The notes under the pieces: model-generated | What the model saw: the letters and a program-made list of their open reading frames with translations, nothing else | Database searches by the model: none | Told to the model about the DNA's origin: nothing | Shown: positions 1-8,528 of the stretch, one piece after another | How positions within the stretch are numbered: position 1 is the stretch's first letter | How the letters are laid out: every line of letters starts with the position of its first letter | Translations under genes and position numbers: made by a program | Assembly: GCF_011806565.1 (NCBI RefSeq) | Contig: NZ_JAATOP010000004.1 | Location: 244,054-308,053 of the forward strand | Direction of reading: 5' to 3' | Length of the DNA: 64,000 nt | DNA from: Marivivens donghaensis | GTDB lineage: Bacteria > Pseudomonadota > Alphaproteobacteria > Rhodobacterales > Rhodobacteraceae

Positions 1-228
1 GGTGGATTTGTCGAGCGAAGCCAAGAGCTCGGTCCCTGTCATCCCCGGCATTCGCACGTCCGACAGGATGACATCGGGCATGAAGTCTGCCGCGAGGTCT
101 TGGGTCTTTTCGGCGCGGGCCAAGGCGCTGACCTCCCAGCCTGCGGCCTCTAGCAGTTCGACCAGCGACAGGCGCATGGCTTTGTCGTCGTCCACCACGA
201 TGATGCGGAAGGGCTGGCCGGAGATCAT
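1..228 (-). CDS. dctD: DctD-type response regulator, N-terminal part (cut by window edge)
   Basis: Only the first 76 codons lie in the window. They form a CheY-like receiver: the acidic triplet DDD at residues 13-15 after a hydrophobic strand (FRIIVV) and the phospho-acceptor Asp57 in VILSDVRMPGM. The start ATG overlaps the stop of the upstream sensor kinase by four bases (ATGA), so the two are translationally coupled. The partner has DctB features, which makes a DctD-like sigma-54 activator (receiver, AAA+, Fis-type HTH) the best guess. The AAA+ and HTH parts are outside the window, so the family beyond 'receiver domain' is inferred from the partner. Confidence 0.7.
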   Translation of the reverse strand, partial: MISGQPFRIIVVDDDKAMRLSLVELLEAAGWEVSALARAEKTQDLAADFMPDVILSDVRMPGMTGTELLASLDKST

Positions 229-1949
229 GCGTCACCTCGTTCGTTCGCATTCGGGGCTGGGAAGGTCACACGGAAGAGCGCGCCGCCGTCTTCGATATTC
301 GACGCCTGCATGGTGCCTTCGTGATCCTTGACGATGCTGGACGAAATCGCGAGGCCGAGGCCCATGCCGCGTCCGCTTTCGCGGGTGGTCACAAACGGCT
401 CCTGAAGGTCGGCGAGGGTCGCGTCACCAAGGCCGTGCCCATTGTCCTGCACCTCGAACCAAGGTGACGGATCGCTGCCGATGCGAATGCTGACGCTCGG
501 CTGTTCGGTATCCTCAACTGCATCGATGGCGTTGCGCAGCACGTTAGTCATGACCTGTTCGACGCGCAGTTTGCTGCCGCGGATCATGACGGGACCATCG
601 GGGCGGTCGAAGGTGATTACCGTGCCCGTCGTTTCGATATTCGGTGCGACCAAGGCAAGCGACGCATCCATCGCGGTCACAAGGTCGAACTCCGCGAAAT
701 CATCGGCGTCGGAGCGGGCGAAGAATTTGAGTTGCCGCGTGATGCCTTCCATCCGGTCGATCAGACTGCCGATGCTGCCCGTGAGGCGGCTCGGCCCGCT
801 TGGCCCGAGCTCTGCCGCAGCGACATGATTGCGCATCGCGGCGATGGGCTGGCCAAGCTCGTGCGTCACCGACGCGGCGAGGCGACCCAGCGCGGCCAGA
901 CGACTGGCGCGCTCCAGTTCGTTCTGCGTGCGGCTCAGGCGGCGCTCTGCCGTTCTGCGATCCACGATCTCCTGTGCAAGGCGTTCGTTTGCGAGGCGGA
1001 GCTTGGCTTCCTCTTCCTCGGATCGCCTCAGCGCCGTGCCGATACGCCGCGTGCGCTGGATCTGGAAGGCAATGAGGATCGAGCCGAGGATGATCACCAC
1101 AGCCGCGGCCGTCAGCCACGCGAGGGCAGAGGAGCGTTCATCCGCCATGAAATAATGGATCTGCCAATTGTGCGGCGCGGCACTGGCGCTGAGATGTAGC
1201 CAATCGCGCCCCGAAAGTTTTGCCGTGTTGCCCGAGAGTGACCAGCCCAGCGGCTCCAGCGGCTGATTGGGAAACTGGCGGGAAAACAGGATCACATTCC
1301 GCTGCGAAGCGCTGAGCGGTTCGCTCGTGCGGTAGAGGTAGTCGCGGTCGGACGCGAGCAGGATCACACCGTCCTCATTGGCCATGAAAACCGTCTCGCC
1401 CGAGCTTCGCCAGCTTTCCTCAAGCGCGCCGAAGTTGATCTTGATCACGACCACGCCAAGCACGCGGCCCCCTGTGGCGAGGACCGGATCGGCAATGAAA
1501 TACCCCGGTTGTCCGGTCGTCGCGCCGATGGCGTAAAACCGGCCCTGTTTGCCGTCGAGCGCGTCCTGAAAGTAGGGGCGGAAGGAGTAATCCTCACCGA
1601 TAAAGCTCGACGGTAGGGCGTGGTTCGAGGCGGCGATGGTTAGGCCCTGCGGGTTGATCAGGTAGATCGCATCGAGGCCGGATTGATTTGCGAAGTCCTC
1701 GAACCGGCTGTCGACGATGGTCGTGTTGCCGTTGAGAAGGCTGCTGACGACAAACGGGTCCTTGGCAAGGATGTGCGTCAGGTGGGAAAACCGGTCAAGT
1801 TCGGCATTCACCGACGCGCGATAGAGCGACAGGCGGCCGCGAGCTTTCTCCAGTTCCTGACCTTGGAAATACTGATGCGCCACGAGGGCTGCCCCCAGCG
1901 AGACGAGCCCGATGAAGACCAGTGACAGAATGACCGAAAGGTAGCGCAT
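225..1949 (-). CDS. dctB: DctB-like sensor histidine kinase (C4-dicarboxylate type)
   Basis: A 574-residue inner-membrane kinase. An N-terminal membrane helix (from MRYLSVILSL) is followed by a periplasmic dCache-like sensor of about 250 residues containing RPYFQDALDGKQGRFYAIG, close to the DctB ligand-binding module. A second membrane helix lies near residue 285. The cytoplasmic part has a coiled coil, the H-box SVTHELGQPIAAMRNH, the N-box NVLRNAIDAV, and G-boxes DNGHGLG and GMGLGLAI. I chose the ATG at 1949 because the longer reading frame, starting at 2042, runs through a dispersed repeat and lacks a hydrophobic N-terminus. The gene overlaps the response regulator by four bases. Dicarboxylate sensing is inferred from family resemblance; no transporter gene is visible here. 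Confidence 0.75.
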   Translation of the reverse strand: MRYLSVILSLVFIGLVSLGAALVAHQYFQGQELEKARGRLSLYRASVNAELDRFSHLTHILAKDPFVVSSLLNGNTTIVDSRFEDFANQSGLDAIYLINPQGLTIAASNHALPSSFIGEDYSFRPYFQDALDGKQGRFYAIGATTGQPGYFIADPVLATGGRVLGVVVIKINFGALEESWRSSGETVFMANEDGVILLASDRDYLYRTSEPLSASQRNVILFSRQFPNQPLEPLGWSLSGNTAKLSGRDWLHLSASAAPHNWQIHYFMADERSSALAWLTAAAVVIILGSILIAFQIQRTRRIGTALRRSEEEEAKLRLANERLAQEIVDRRTAERRLSRTQNELERASRLAALGRLAASVTHELGQPIAAMRNHVAAAELGPSGPSRLTGSIGSLIDRMEGITRQLKFFARSDADDFAEFDLVTAMDASLALVAPNIETTGTVITFDRPDGPVMIRGSKLRVEQVMTNVLRNAIDAVEDTEQPSVSIRIGSDPSPWFEVQDNGHGLGDATLADLQEPFVTTRESGRGMGLGLAISSSIVKDHEGTMQASNIEDGGALFRVTFPAPNANERGDA

Positions 1950-2010
1950 GGGCGGAGTTGTGGGCCGAAAGGGGCTTTGGGGGCAAGGTTTATCGGGCTG
2001 ATAGGTCGCG

Positions 2011-2075
2011 GGAGGGGCGCTGCCCCTCTGGCCTGCGGCCATTCACCCCGAGGTATTTTCGTCAGAATGAAGCGG
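2011..2075 (+). repeat. Dispersed double-hairpin intergenic element, copy A (subfamily I)
   Basis: Two adjacent hairpins (AGGGGC-GCT-GCCCCT and TGGCC-TGC-GGCCA) are followed by the tail CACCCCGAGGTATTTT and CAGAATGAAG. The same layout recurs at 4515, 21207, 56626 and 63803. The stop codon of the LysR gene (2043-2045) lies inside this copy, so the last residues of that protein (about HSDENTSG) are encoded by the element. Confidence 0.85.
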
Positions 2076-2960
2076 GTGACGGAGCGCTTCTGCAAGGAAG
2101 TCGTAAACGAAGCGCAGGCGGCGGTTCTGGTAGATCTCGCGGTGGGCGACGAGCCAGATGGGGTAGGCGATGGGTCGCATGGCGGGGAGGGCTTCGGTGA
2201 CTTTGGGCTCGGCATTGCCGATCTGTTCGTCGATGAAGCCGATGCCCAAGCCCTGTTTCACATGTTCCCACATGACAAGGAAGTTGTCGGTGACGATGGG
2301 AAAGTTCGCCTCGTTCAGATCGAAGCCGAAATCGGCGAGGGAGCGTGCGATCATGGCCGGATCATCGGGAGCGATGAAGCTCGCGCGGGAGAGGTCGGCC
2401 TGGGTCTCGGGATTGCCGATCGAGCGCAGGTAATCGGGCCTTGCATAGAGGCGGGCGCAGGTGTCGCGGAGTTTGCGGGCAACGAGGTTCGGCTCTTCGG
2501 GGCGGAAGTTGCGCAGGGCGATGTCGGCTTCGCGGCGGAGGAGGTCCGAGGCGGAGTTCGAGACGACAAGACGGATGGTGATGCGGGGCTCGGCCGCGCG
2601 GAGTTGTGCCACGATCTGCGGCATGATCAGGGCACCGTAGACGTCGGAGCAGGCAATGAGAACCTCTCCCTCCATCGCTTCGCTCTGGCTTACGGCGGAC
2701 AGCGAAAGGCGGCTGGCGGCTTCGCCCATCTGGCGGGCGGCGTCCATGAGTTCATGTCCCGCAGGCGTCAGGCGAAGGCCGCGGCCGATGCGTTCAAAGA
2801 GCATCACGCCGAGTTCCTGCTCGAGCGCGTCTACCTGTCTGCCTAGGGTGGGCTGGGTCAGGCCGAGGGCGCGTGCGGCGGCGGAAAGCGAGCCTTCCTC
2901 TGCGGTCACGAGGAAAGCGCGGGCGCGGTTCCAGTCGAAGTTGATCGATCTCCAATCCAT
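2043..2960 (-). CDS. LysR-family transcriptional regulator
   Basis: A 305-residue protein with the LysR N-terminal winged HTH (FDWNRARAFLVTAEEGSLSA, then AARALGLTQPTLGRQVDALE) followed by a periplasmic-binding-like effector domain (residues about 90-295). The start at 2960 puts the HTH at its usual position near residue 8. The frame stays open upstream to 3161, but that extension is basic, Cys-rich and unlike any LysR. The gene is divergent from the DUF4386 and NAD(P)-binding genes, which by LysR habit are its likely targets (inference). The C-terminal tail and stop lie in a dispersed repeat, so the original 3' end may have been replaced. Confidence 0.88.
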   Translation of the reverse strand: MDWRSINFDWNRARAFLVTAEEGSLSAAARALGLTQPTLGRQVDALEQELGVMLFERIGRGLRLTPAGHELMDAARQMGEAASRLSLSAVSQSEAMEGEVLIACSDVYGALIMPQIVAQLRAAEPRITIRLVVSNSASDLLRREADIALRNFRPEEPNLVARKLRDTCARLYARPDYLRSIGNPETQADLSRASFIAPDDPAMIARSLADFGFDLNEANFPIVTDNFLVMWEHVKQGLGIGFIDEQIGNAEPKVTEALPAMRPIAYPIWLVAHREIYQNRRLRFVYDFLAEALRHPLHSDENTSG

Positions 2961-3132
2961 GCAAATTCGTATACCACTCAGGCAAAAACAGTCAATTTTA
3001 TTGAGATATCGTTGCGGGTAGAACATCCGCAGAGCCGAGGATGATCGGCACATCAACCAGCGAACCGATGCTTTGAGCGAGCCGCTTTCGCGGCTCGCTA
3101 CGGAGGAGGTTTGCCTGAAAGCGGAGGCCGAG

Positions 3133-3831
3133 ATGGCTGTTTTTTCTGATCCTTTGTCCAAGCCCTATGCGCGGCTGACGGGCATATTCTACCTTTTGAT
3201 CGCGGTGTTTGGCGGCTTTGCGATCCTCTGGGTTCCGTCGCAGTTGCAGGTCGCGGGCGATGCGGGTGCCACGATGGTGAACCTTGTGGAGCGGCGCGGG
3301 CTGTTCTTTGCGGGGGTGGGCGGTGAGGTCGCCATTCTGGTGGCCGAGGTCATGTGCACAGCGATGCTGTATTTCATTTTCAAACCGGTGAACGCCACAC
3401 TGTCTTTCGCGGCGGCACTCGCACGGCTGAGCATGGTCGGCGTGATGGCGGGGATGCTGTTTTTCAGCGTCGCGGCGCTGGGCGTGGCCGAGGGGAGCTT
3501 GCTCCCGAGTTTGGCCAATGAGGTCCGGGCCGAGGTGGCGACTGCGCTCCTTTATGTGCACGACGCAGGTGTCTGGGTCTGGCAGGTTTTCTTCACGCTG
3601 CACCTGATGGTGCTGGGTTGGCTAGTTGCACAGTCGCAGCGGTTTCCGCGTCTGCTCGGCTACCTGATGATTGCGGGCTCAGCGGGGTACCTGTGTGACA
3701 GCCTAAGCGCGTTTGTCTGGCCTGATGCGGGCGGGCTGGCACTGGTGACAGGTGTGCTGCTTGCGCTGGTGAGTCTTGCCGAGGTCGGGTTTGCACTTTG
3801 GCTTGTCATCCGCGGTCAGCGGACAGTGTGA
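3133..3831 (+). CDS. DUF4386 family membrane protein
   Basis: A 232-residue protein with about six membrane-spanning segments. The N-terminus PYARLTGIFYLLIAVFGG is typical of DUF4386 proteins, whose biochemical role is not established. The ATG at 3133 follows a GGAGG-like site; the frame extends 20 codons upstream without hydrophobic character. It starts about 170 bp from the divergent LysR gene and is followed after 11 bp by an NAD(P)-binding protein gene, suggesting a two-gene operon under the LysR regulator. No catalytic motif is visible. Confidence 0.8.
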   Translation: MAVFSDPLSKPYARLTGIFYLLIAVFGGFAILWVPSQLQVAGDAGATMVNLVERRGLFFAGVGGEVAILVAEVMCTAMLYFIFKPVNATLSFAAALARLSMVGVMAGMLFFSVAALGVAEGSLLPSLANEVRAEVATALLYVHDAGVWVWQVFFTLHLMVLGWLVAQSQRFPRLLGYLMIAGSAGYLCDSLSAFVWPDAGGLALVTGVLLALVSLAEVGFALWLVIRGQRTV

Positions 3832-3842
3832 GGAACGTGGCT

Positions 3843-4508
3843 ATGAAACGTGTTTGTATTATTGGAATTTCGGGAAAGCTCGGCCGCTACATGGCGCGGG
3901 AGGCGCTGGATCGCGGGTATGAAGTGCGCGGGGTTTGTCGGCCCGAAAGTGTGGGCAAGCTGGCCGATCTGGCGGGCCGCATCACGCTGTTTCCCGCCCG
4001 CACGGACGATGCGGAAGTTGTCGCGGAAGCGGTGAAGAGCTGTGACGGGGTGCTGACGGTGCTCGTGCCTTGGGGCGTCAAAGACTATGCCTCGGGCACC
4101 GCGCGGGCGGTGCTGGAGAACGCGGAGCCGGATGCGCGGCTGGTGTTTTCCTGCGGTTGGCACATCAGTCGCGACGGGCAGGACGTCTATTCGTTCAAAC
4201 TGAAGATGATCGTCGCGGTGTTCGGCAGGGTGGCGAAGTGGCTGCGGGCTGCGGACCTCGACGATCAGGTGCGGGCGACGGATATGATCTTTGCGTCGGA
4301 CCGTGATTGGACGGTTGTGCGCGGGTCAAATCTGGAGGAAGGACCGAGCGAGGGGCTGCCTGTCTGGGCGGAGCACGTAGGCGATCCGCTGCTGGCTGCG
4401 AATATCACGCGGCGTGTGGATTTCGCGAAGTTCATGGTTCACGCGCTGACCGACGATGCGCTGACAAGGCAGGCACCTGCCATCGTGAGCGGCGTTCGGA
4501 AAGTGTGA
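3843..4508 (+). CDS. NAD(P)-binding Rossmann protein (NmrA/atypical SDR-like)
   Basis: A 221-residue protein that starts MKRVCIIGISGKLGRYMAREAL. The dinucleotide-binding GxSGxxG pattern is at residues 8-13, and the following strand ends in CRPESVGKL. The usual YxxxK active site of classical short-chain dehydrogenases is not obvious, which fits an atypical SDR or NmrA-like sensor or reductase. It sits 11 bp behind the DUF4386 gene with a GGAACG site in the gap. Substrate unknown. Confidence 0.75.
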   Translation: MKRVCIIGISGKLGRYMAREALDRGYEVRGVCRPESVGKLADLAGRITLFPARTDDAEVVAEAVKSCDGVLTVLVPWGVKDYASGTARAVLENAEPDARLVFSCGWHISRDGQDVYSFKLKMIVAVFGRVAKWLRAADLDDQVRATDMIFASDRDWTVVRGSNLEEGPSEGLPVWAEHVGDPLLAANITRRVDFAKFMVHALTDDALTRQAPAIVSGVRKV

Positions 4509-4514
4509 GGGACG

Positions 4515-4579
4515 GGGAGGGGCTCTGCCCCTCTGGCCTGCGGCCATTCACCCCGAGGTATTTTTGTCAGCGTGAAGCT
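4515..4579 (+). repeat. Dispersed double-hairpin intergenic element, copy B (subfamily I)
   Basis: The element lies between the convergent ends of the NAD(P)-binding gene and phaZ: GGGGCTCTGCCCC hairpin, TGGCCTGCGGCCA hairpin, then CACCCCGAGGTATTTTTGTC. It is nearly identical to copy A across 60 bases. It fills the whole intergenic gap and could act as a bidirectional terminator because a T-run follows the stem on the plus strand. Confidence 0.85.
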
Positions 4580-4583
4580 GAGG

Positions 4584-5855
4584 TTAGACCGCGACGACAG
4601 ACGGTTTCGGACGGGCAGTCGGTTCCGAGTTCGCGTCGATGAAATTGAGGACGAGCGGGCGGATGTTGTTCCGCCAGCTGCCGCCTGCAAAGATGCCGTA
4701 GTGACCGGCGCCGGGCTCGACGTGCCATGCTTTCTTCTCTTCCGGTAGGCCGGTGAGGAGGTCGAGCGCGGCTTTGCACTGGCCAGGCGCCGAGATGTCG
4801 TCTTTCTCGCCTTCGACGGTTTTCACCGCGACGGTGGTGATCTTGCCGATGTCGATGGTGTGGCCATCTACGGTGAATTCGTTCTGAGCGATCTCGCGGC
4901 CTTTGAAGACGCGCTCGACCGTCGAGAGGTAGAATTCGGCGGTCATGTCCATGACAGCAAGGTATTCGTCATAGAAGACGTTGTGCTTGTCATGGTCGCT
5001 GGCTTCGCCTTTGGCGACGCGGAAGATCTGGTCCTGAAACGCTTTGGCGTGGGTAGCTGCGTTCATCGAGATAAACGACGTCAGCTGCAGCAGGCCCGGA
5101 TAGACCTTGCGGCCGACGCCGCGGTATTTCATGCCGACGCGTTGGATCATGGTTTGTTCGAGCTGGCCCATGGTGACCGAGCGGCCAAAGTCGGTGACTT
5201 CGGTGTGGTTCGCTTCGGGGTCGATGGGGCCGCCGATCAGCGTCAGTGAGCGCGGCTGCGCTGCCGGATCAAGCTCTGCCAGATAGGCGGTGGCGGCGAG
5301 CGTCAGAGGTGCGGGTTGGCACACTGCGATGACGTGCAGGTCGCTGCCGAGTTTTTTCATGAAGTCGACGAGGTAGAGGGTGTAATCCTCGACGTCGAAT
5401 TTGCCTTCGCTTACGGGAATGTCGCGGGCGTTGTGCCAGTCTGTAATGTAGACTTCACAATCGGGCAGCAGACTGATCACCGTCTTGCGCAGCAGCGTGG
5501 CATAGTGGCCCGACATCGGGGCGACGAGCAGAACGCGGCGCTTTTTCGGTTTGCGGTTATGGACTTTGAAGTGGATGAGATCACCGAACGGGCGGCTAAG
5601 GATCGTTTCGACCGTGACGAGGTGGTCGCGGTGGTCGTCGTTGCTCGCGATCGAGGGGATGCCCCAGTCAGGCTTGGCAACCATGCGTTCGAACGAACGT
5701 TCGGTCACTTCGCCCCATGCGCCGAGCCATTCGACAAGCGGATTTGCGGTCATCGCCATCGCAGGGTAGGCGGCAAATGCGCGCGCAGATGCACCAAGCC
5801 ATTGATTTGTGTTTCGCACGCTTTCCATAAAGTCGTAGGTGTACATATACTTCAT
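4584..5855 (-). CDS. phaZ: Intracellular polyhydroxyalkanoate depolymerase
   Basis: A 423-residue cytoplasmic alpha/beta hydrolase of the intracellular PHA depolymerase family. It carries the characteristic nucleophile motif VCQPAP with Cys179, as in PhaZ1-type enzymes, and the conserved C-terminal region with EKKAWHVEPGAGHYGIFAG, which supplies the catalytic His. It hydrolyses stored PHB to 3-hydroxybutyrate oligomers and monomers. The start at 5855 has GGAGA seven bases upstream; an ATG seven codons earlier lacks a site. It is divergent from phaC with a shared 96 bp promoter region. Confidence 0.95.
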   Translation of the reverse strand: MKYMYTYDFMESVRNTNQWLGASARAFAAYPAMAMTANPLVEWLGAWGEVTERSFERMVAKPDWGIPSIASNDDHRDHLVTVETILSRPFGDLIHFKVHNRKPKKRRVLLVAPMSGHYATLLRKTVISLLPDCEVYITDWHNARDIPVSEGKFDVEDYTLYLVDFMKKLGSDLHVIAVCQPAPLTLAATAYLAELDPAAQPRSLTLIGGPIDPEANHTEVTDFGRSVTMGQLEQTMIQRVGMKYRGVGRKVYPGLLQLTSFISMNAATHAKAFQDQIFRVAKGEASDHDKHNVFYDEYLAVMDMTAEFYLSTVERVFKGREIAQNEFTVDGHTIDIGKITTVAVKTVEGEKDDISAPGQCKAALDLLTGLPEEKKAWHVEPGAGHYGIFAGGSWRNNIRPLVLNFIDANSEPTARPKPSVVAV

Positions 5856-5918
5856 GTTGACGTCTCCATGTCGCACGGGGGCTCAAGCGCAGCATTCACT
5901 TATGACGGAAGTCACATG

Positions 5919-5930
5919 CTGCATGTGCAA
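5919..5930. promoter_or_regulatory. Candidate PhaR box between phaZ and phaC
   Basis: CTGC-ATGT-GCAA matches seven of eight fixed positions of the CTGC-N3/4-GCAG motif described for PhaR of Paracoccus and Rhodobacter. It sits 22 bases before the phaC start in the divergent phaZ-phaC gap. It is weaker than the three perfect boxes before phaP. Confidence 0.45.
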
Positions 5931-5951
5931 AGGTAAGGTGAGGAGTTGCCC

Positions 5952-7757
5952 GTGACAACTGATGATTTGACCGAAGACAGTGTTGGCAAGGCGGAACTCG
6001 CGAAGCTCGAAGCGAATATGGCGCGAATTGAAGAGCTTACGGCCCGCATCGGAAAAGCGTTTGCGACTAAAAGACACGTTCCGCAGTCTTTACAGGGACC
6101 GGGGCAGGAGCTGTATTTCAAGGCCGCTGTGAACTATTGGGCCGACGCGGTGAAGGATCCGGCCAAGGTTTTCGAACAGCAGGTGTCCTACTGGGGCAAG
6201 GCGCTGCATCACTATATCGAAGCGCAGCAGGCGTTCGCCAAAGGCACGTTCGAAGCGCCGCTGGACAGCCTTCCGGATGACCGCCGCTTCTCGAACCCGC
6301 TGTGGAAATCGCACCCCTATTTCAACTTCATCAAGCAGCAGTACCAGATTCAGGCACAGGCGATTACCACCGCCGTGGACGAAATTGACGGGCTGGACGA
6401 GGTCGAGCGTCAGCGCCTTCGCTATTTCAGCGCGCAGATCGTGGACATGATGTGTCCGACGAATTTCCTGCCGACCAACCCCGACGCGCTGCAAAAGGCG
6501 CTGGAGACGGAAGGGCAGAGCCTCGTTGACGGGCTCGAGAACCTTGTGCGCGATCTGGAAGCCAACAACGGCGAGTTGGTCGTGTCGCTGGCCGATGGCA
6601 CCGCGTTCCAAGTGGGCGAGAATATCGGCGCGTCCGAAGGCAAAGTCGTTTTTCAGAACCATCTGTTTGAACTGATCCAGTACAGCCCGACGACCGAGCA
6701 GGTTCACACCACGCCGCTGCTGATCTTTCCGCCGTGGATTAATCGTTTCTATATCCTCGACCTCAAGCCCAAGAACTCGCTGGTCAAATGGATCGTCGAT
6801 CAGGGCTTCACGCTGTTTGTGGTGTCGTGGAAGAACCCCGATGCCAGCTACCGCGACACCGGCATGTCCGACTATGTGCAGGACGGCTACCTCACTGCGA
6901 TCGATCAGGTAAAGGACATCTGCGACGTCAAGAAGGTCAACACGATCGGCTACTGTATCGCAGGCACCACGCTGTCGCTGACGCTGGCGTTGATGAAGCA
7001 GGAGAAGGACAAGTCGGTCAATTCGGCGACGTTCTTTACCACGCTGACCGACTTCGAGGATCAGGGCGAATTCGGCGTGTTCCTCACGGACGACTTCGTA
7101 GACGGCATCGAGGAAGAGTCGATGTCGAAAGGCGTGCTCGAAAGCTTCTACATGTCGCGGACCTTCAGCTATCTGCGGTCGCGCGATCTGATCTACGGCC
7201 CTGCGATCAAGTCCTATATGATGGGCGAAGCGCCGCCCGCGTTCGACCTGCTGTTCTGGAACGGTGACGGCACGAACCTGCCCGCCAAGATGGCGGTCGA
7301 GTACCTCCGCGGGCTCTGCCAGAAAAACCAGTTTGCCCGCGACGGGTTCGAGGTCGCCGACCATCTGGTGAAGCTCGCCGAGGTCGACGTGCCGCTCTGC
7401 GCCATCGCTTGCGACACCGACCATATCGCCGCTTGGAAGGCGTCCTATCAGGGCGTCCAGAAGATGGGGTCGAAGGACAAGACATTCATCCTTTCCGAAA
7501 GCGGCCACATCGCTGGCATCGTGAATCCCCCCTCCAAAGGCAAATACGGACACTGGACGAACGACGACCTGTCCCTGTCGCCCGAGGACTGGAAAGCCGG
7601 TGCGGAGAAGCACTCCGGCACGTGGTGGCCCCGTTGGGGAGAGTGGCTGGCATCCAAGTCCGGCAAGCTGATCGACGCCCGCCACCCCGGCGATTCGGGC
7701 CGTAAATTGCTGGGCGATGCTCCCGGCACTTACGTGAGGGAACATCCCGAGCTTTAG
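5952..7757 (+). CDS. phaC: Class I poly(3-hydroxyalkanoate) synthase
   Basis: A 601-residue class I PHA synthase that polymerises 3-hydroxyacyl-CoA at the granule surface. The N-terminal PhaC_N region (residues about 60-250) includes FSNPLWKSHPYFNFIKQQYQ and PTNFLPTNPDAL. The alpha/beta-hydrolase part has the lipase-like box GYCIAG with catalytic Cys335, the DTDHIAAW motif with Asp490, and SGHIAGIVNPP with His519. The GTG at 5952 is preferred because AGGAG ends six bases upstream; the TTG at 5946 abuts that site. The gene ends in TAG, so amber is a working stop in this genome. Confidence 0.96.
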   Translation: MTTDDLTEDSVGKAELAKLEANMARIEELTARIGKAFATKRHVPQSLQGPGQELYFKAAVNYWADAVKDPAKVFEQQVSYWGKALHHYIEAQQAFAKGTFEAPLDSLPDDRRFSNPLWKSHPYFNFIKQQYQIQAQAITTAVDEIDGLDEVERQRLRYFSAQIVDMMCPTNFLPTNPDALQKALETEGQSLVDGLENLVRDLEANNGELVVSLADGTAFQVGENIGASEGKVVFQNHLFELIQYSPTTEQVHTTPLLIFPPWINRFYILDLKPKNSLVKWIVDQGFTLFVVSWKNPDASYRDTGMSDYVQDGYLTAIDQVKDICDVKKVNTIGYCIAGTTLSLTLALMKQEKDKSVNSATFFTTLTDFEDQGEFGVFLTDDFVDGIEEESMSKGVLESFYMSRTFSYLRSRDLIYGPAIKSYMMGEAPPAFDLLFWNGDGTNLPAKMAVEYLRGLCQKNQFARDGFEVADHLVKLAEVDVPLCAIACDTDHIAAWKASYQGVQKMGSKDKTFILSESGHIAGIVNPPSKGKYGHWTNDDLSLSPEDWKAGAEKHSGTWWPRWGEWLASKSGKLIDARHPGDSGRKLLGDAPGTYVREHPEL

Positions 7758-7784
7758 AACGTATGCTCTAAGTCATTGTAATGA

Positions 7785-7844
7785 CTGCGGTGCAGAAAAT
7801 TAATTGCTGCACCGCAGAAAAATCCTTGAAATGCTGCGGTGCAG
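7785..7844. promoter_or_regulatory. Three PhaR operators upstream of phaP
   Basis: There are three perfect CTGC-N3-GCAG palindromes: 7785-7795 (spacer GGT), 7807-7817 (ACC) and 7834-7844 (GGT). Start-to-start spacings are 22 and 27 bp. PhaR of Paracoccus denitrificans and Rhodobacter sphaeroides is known to bind this motif and repress phaP until PHB titrates it away. The third box lies inside the predicted promoter spacer. Confidence 0.88.
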
Positions 7845-7854
7845 CAACCATACT
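7826..7854 (+). promoter_or_regulatory. Predicted phaP sigma-70 promoter
   Basis: TTGAAA at 7826-7831 and CATACT at 7849-7854 are separated by exactly 17 bp. The third PhaR box occupies the spacer, so bound PhaR would block RNA polymerase. The start codon of phaP is 59 bp downstream of the -10. Confidence 0.6.
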
Positions 7855-7913
7855 CTTAGACAAGATGATCAACGCGGCGACCACCGCAGAACACCAAGTT
7901 AAAGGGTAGAGAC

Positions 7914-8387
7914 ATGACCAACGATTTTACCGCCTACTTCAAAGACATGATGGGTGCTTTCCCGATGGACACCAAGTCGATGGAAGCTGCTATCAAGAGC
8001 CAGACCGCTCTTGCTGAAAAGATGTCGGCTGTCGCTATCGAAGCTGCTCACAAGTCGACCGAACTGTCGGCCAAGTGGACCCACGAGACCCTGACCAAGA
8101 TGGCTGACGTCACCGCGGTTAAGGAAGATCCGTCGGACTACGCAAAGTCGATGACCGACTTCGCTTCGGCTTCGGCTGAATCGGCTGCCGAGCACATGGC
8201 TGAATTCGCCGAAATCGCCAAGAAAGTTCAGACCGAAACTCTCGAACTGATGATGGCTGCTGGCAAGTCGGTGTCGGAAGACATGACCAACGCTGCACAA
8301 AAAGCTCAGGCTGAAATGACTGCTGCTGCCAAGAAGGCCAGCACTCAGGCTGCTGCTACCACCAAGAAGGCAGCCGCAACTGCCTAA
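7914..8387 (+). CDS. phaP: Phasin (PHB granule-associated protein)
   Basis: A 157-residue, Ala/Lys/Glu-rich, helical amphipathic protein of the phasin family. It starts MTNDFTAYFKDMMGAF and ends in an Ala/Lys repeat tail (ATTKKAAATA), typical of proteins that coat PHB granules and control their size and number. The codons are strongly biased, as expected for an abundant protein. It stands alone, with three PhaR operators before it and a strong terminator behind it, so it is probably a monocistronic PHB-induced gene. Confidence 0.93.
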   Translation: MTNDFTAYFKDMMGAFPMDTKSMEAAIKSQTALAEKMSAVAIEAAHKSTELSAKWTHETLTKMADVTAVKEDPSDYAKSMTDFASASAESAAEHMAEFAEIAKKVQTETLELMMAAGKSVSEDMTNAAQKAQAEMTAAAKKASTQAAATTKKAAATA

Positions 8388-8431
8388 TCGGGTCTCCCGA
8401 CCTTTCCTCCTCCCTTGTGGTCGGGCCCAAG

Positions 8432-8463
8432 AAGGCGAGCTGTTCACAGCTCGCCTTTTTCTT
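8432..8463 (+). terminator. Rho-independent terminator after phaP
   Basis: A perfect 11 bp stem AAGGCGAGCTG / CAGCTCGCCTT (8432-8442 and 8447-8457) with a TTCA loop is followed by TTTTTCTTTT. It separates the highly expressed phaP from phaR. Confidence 0.92.
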
Positions 8464-8528
8464 TTGCTTTCCTTTTAAAGAATTCCCCCCTACGCTTTCT
8501 GCATTGCCGCACACGTTGGGAGGGTTCC

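Noticed and set aside
6090..7745. Long antisense open frame opposite phaC
   Set aside because: Shadow of a GC-rich coding strand; phaC has all family motifs, the antisense product is His/Arg-rich without a domain.
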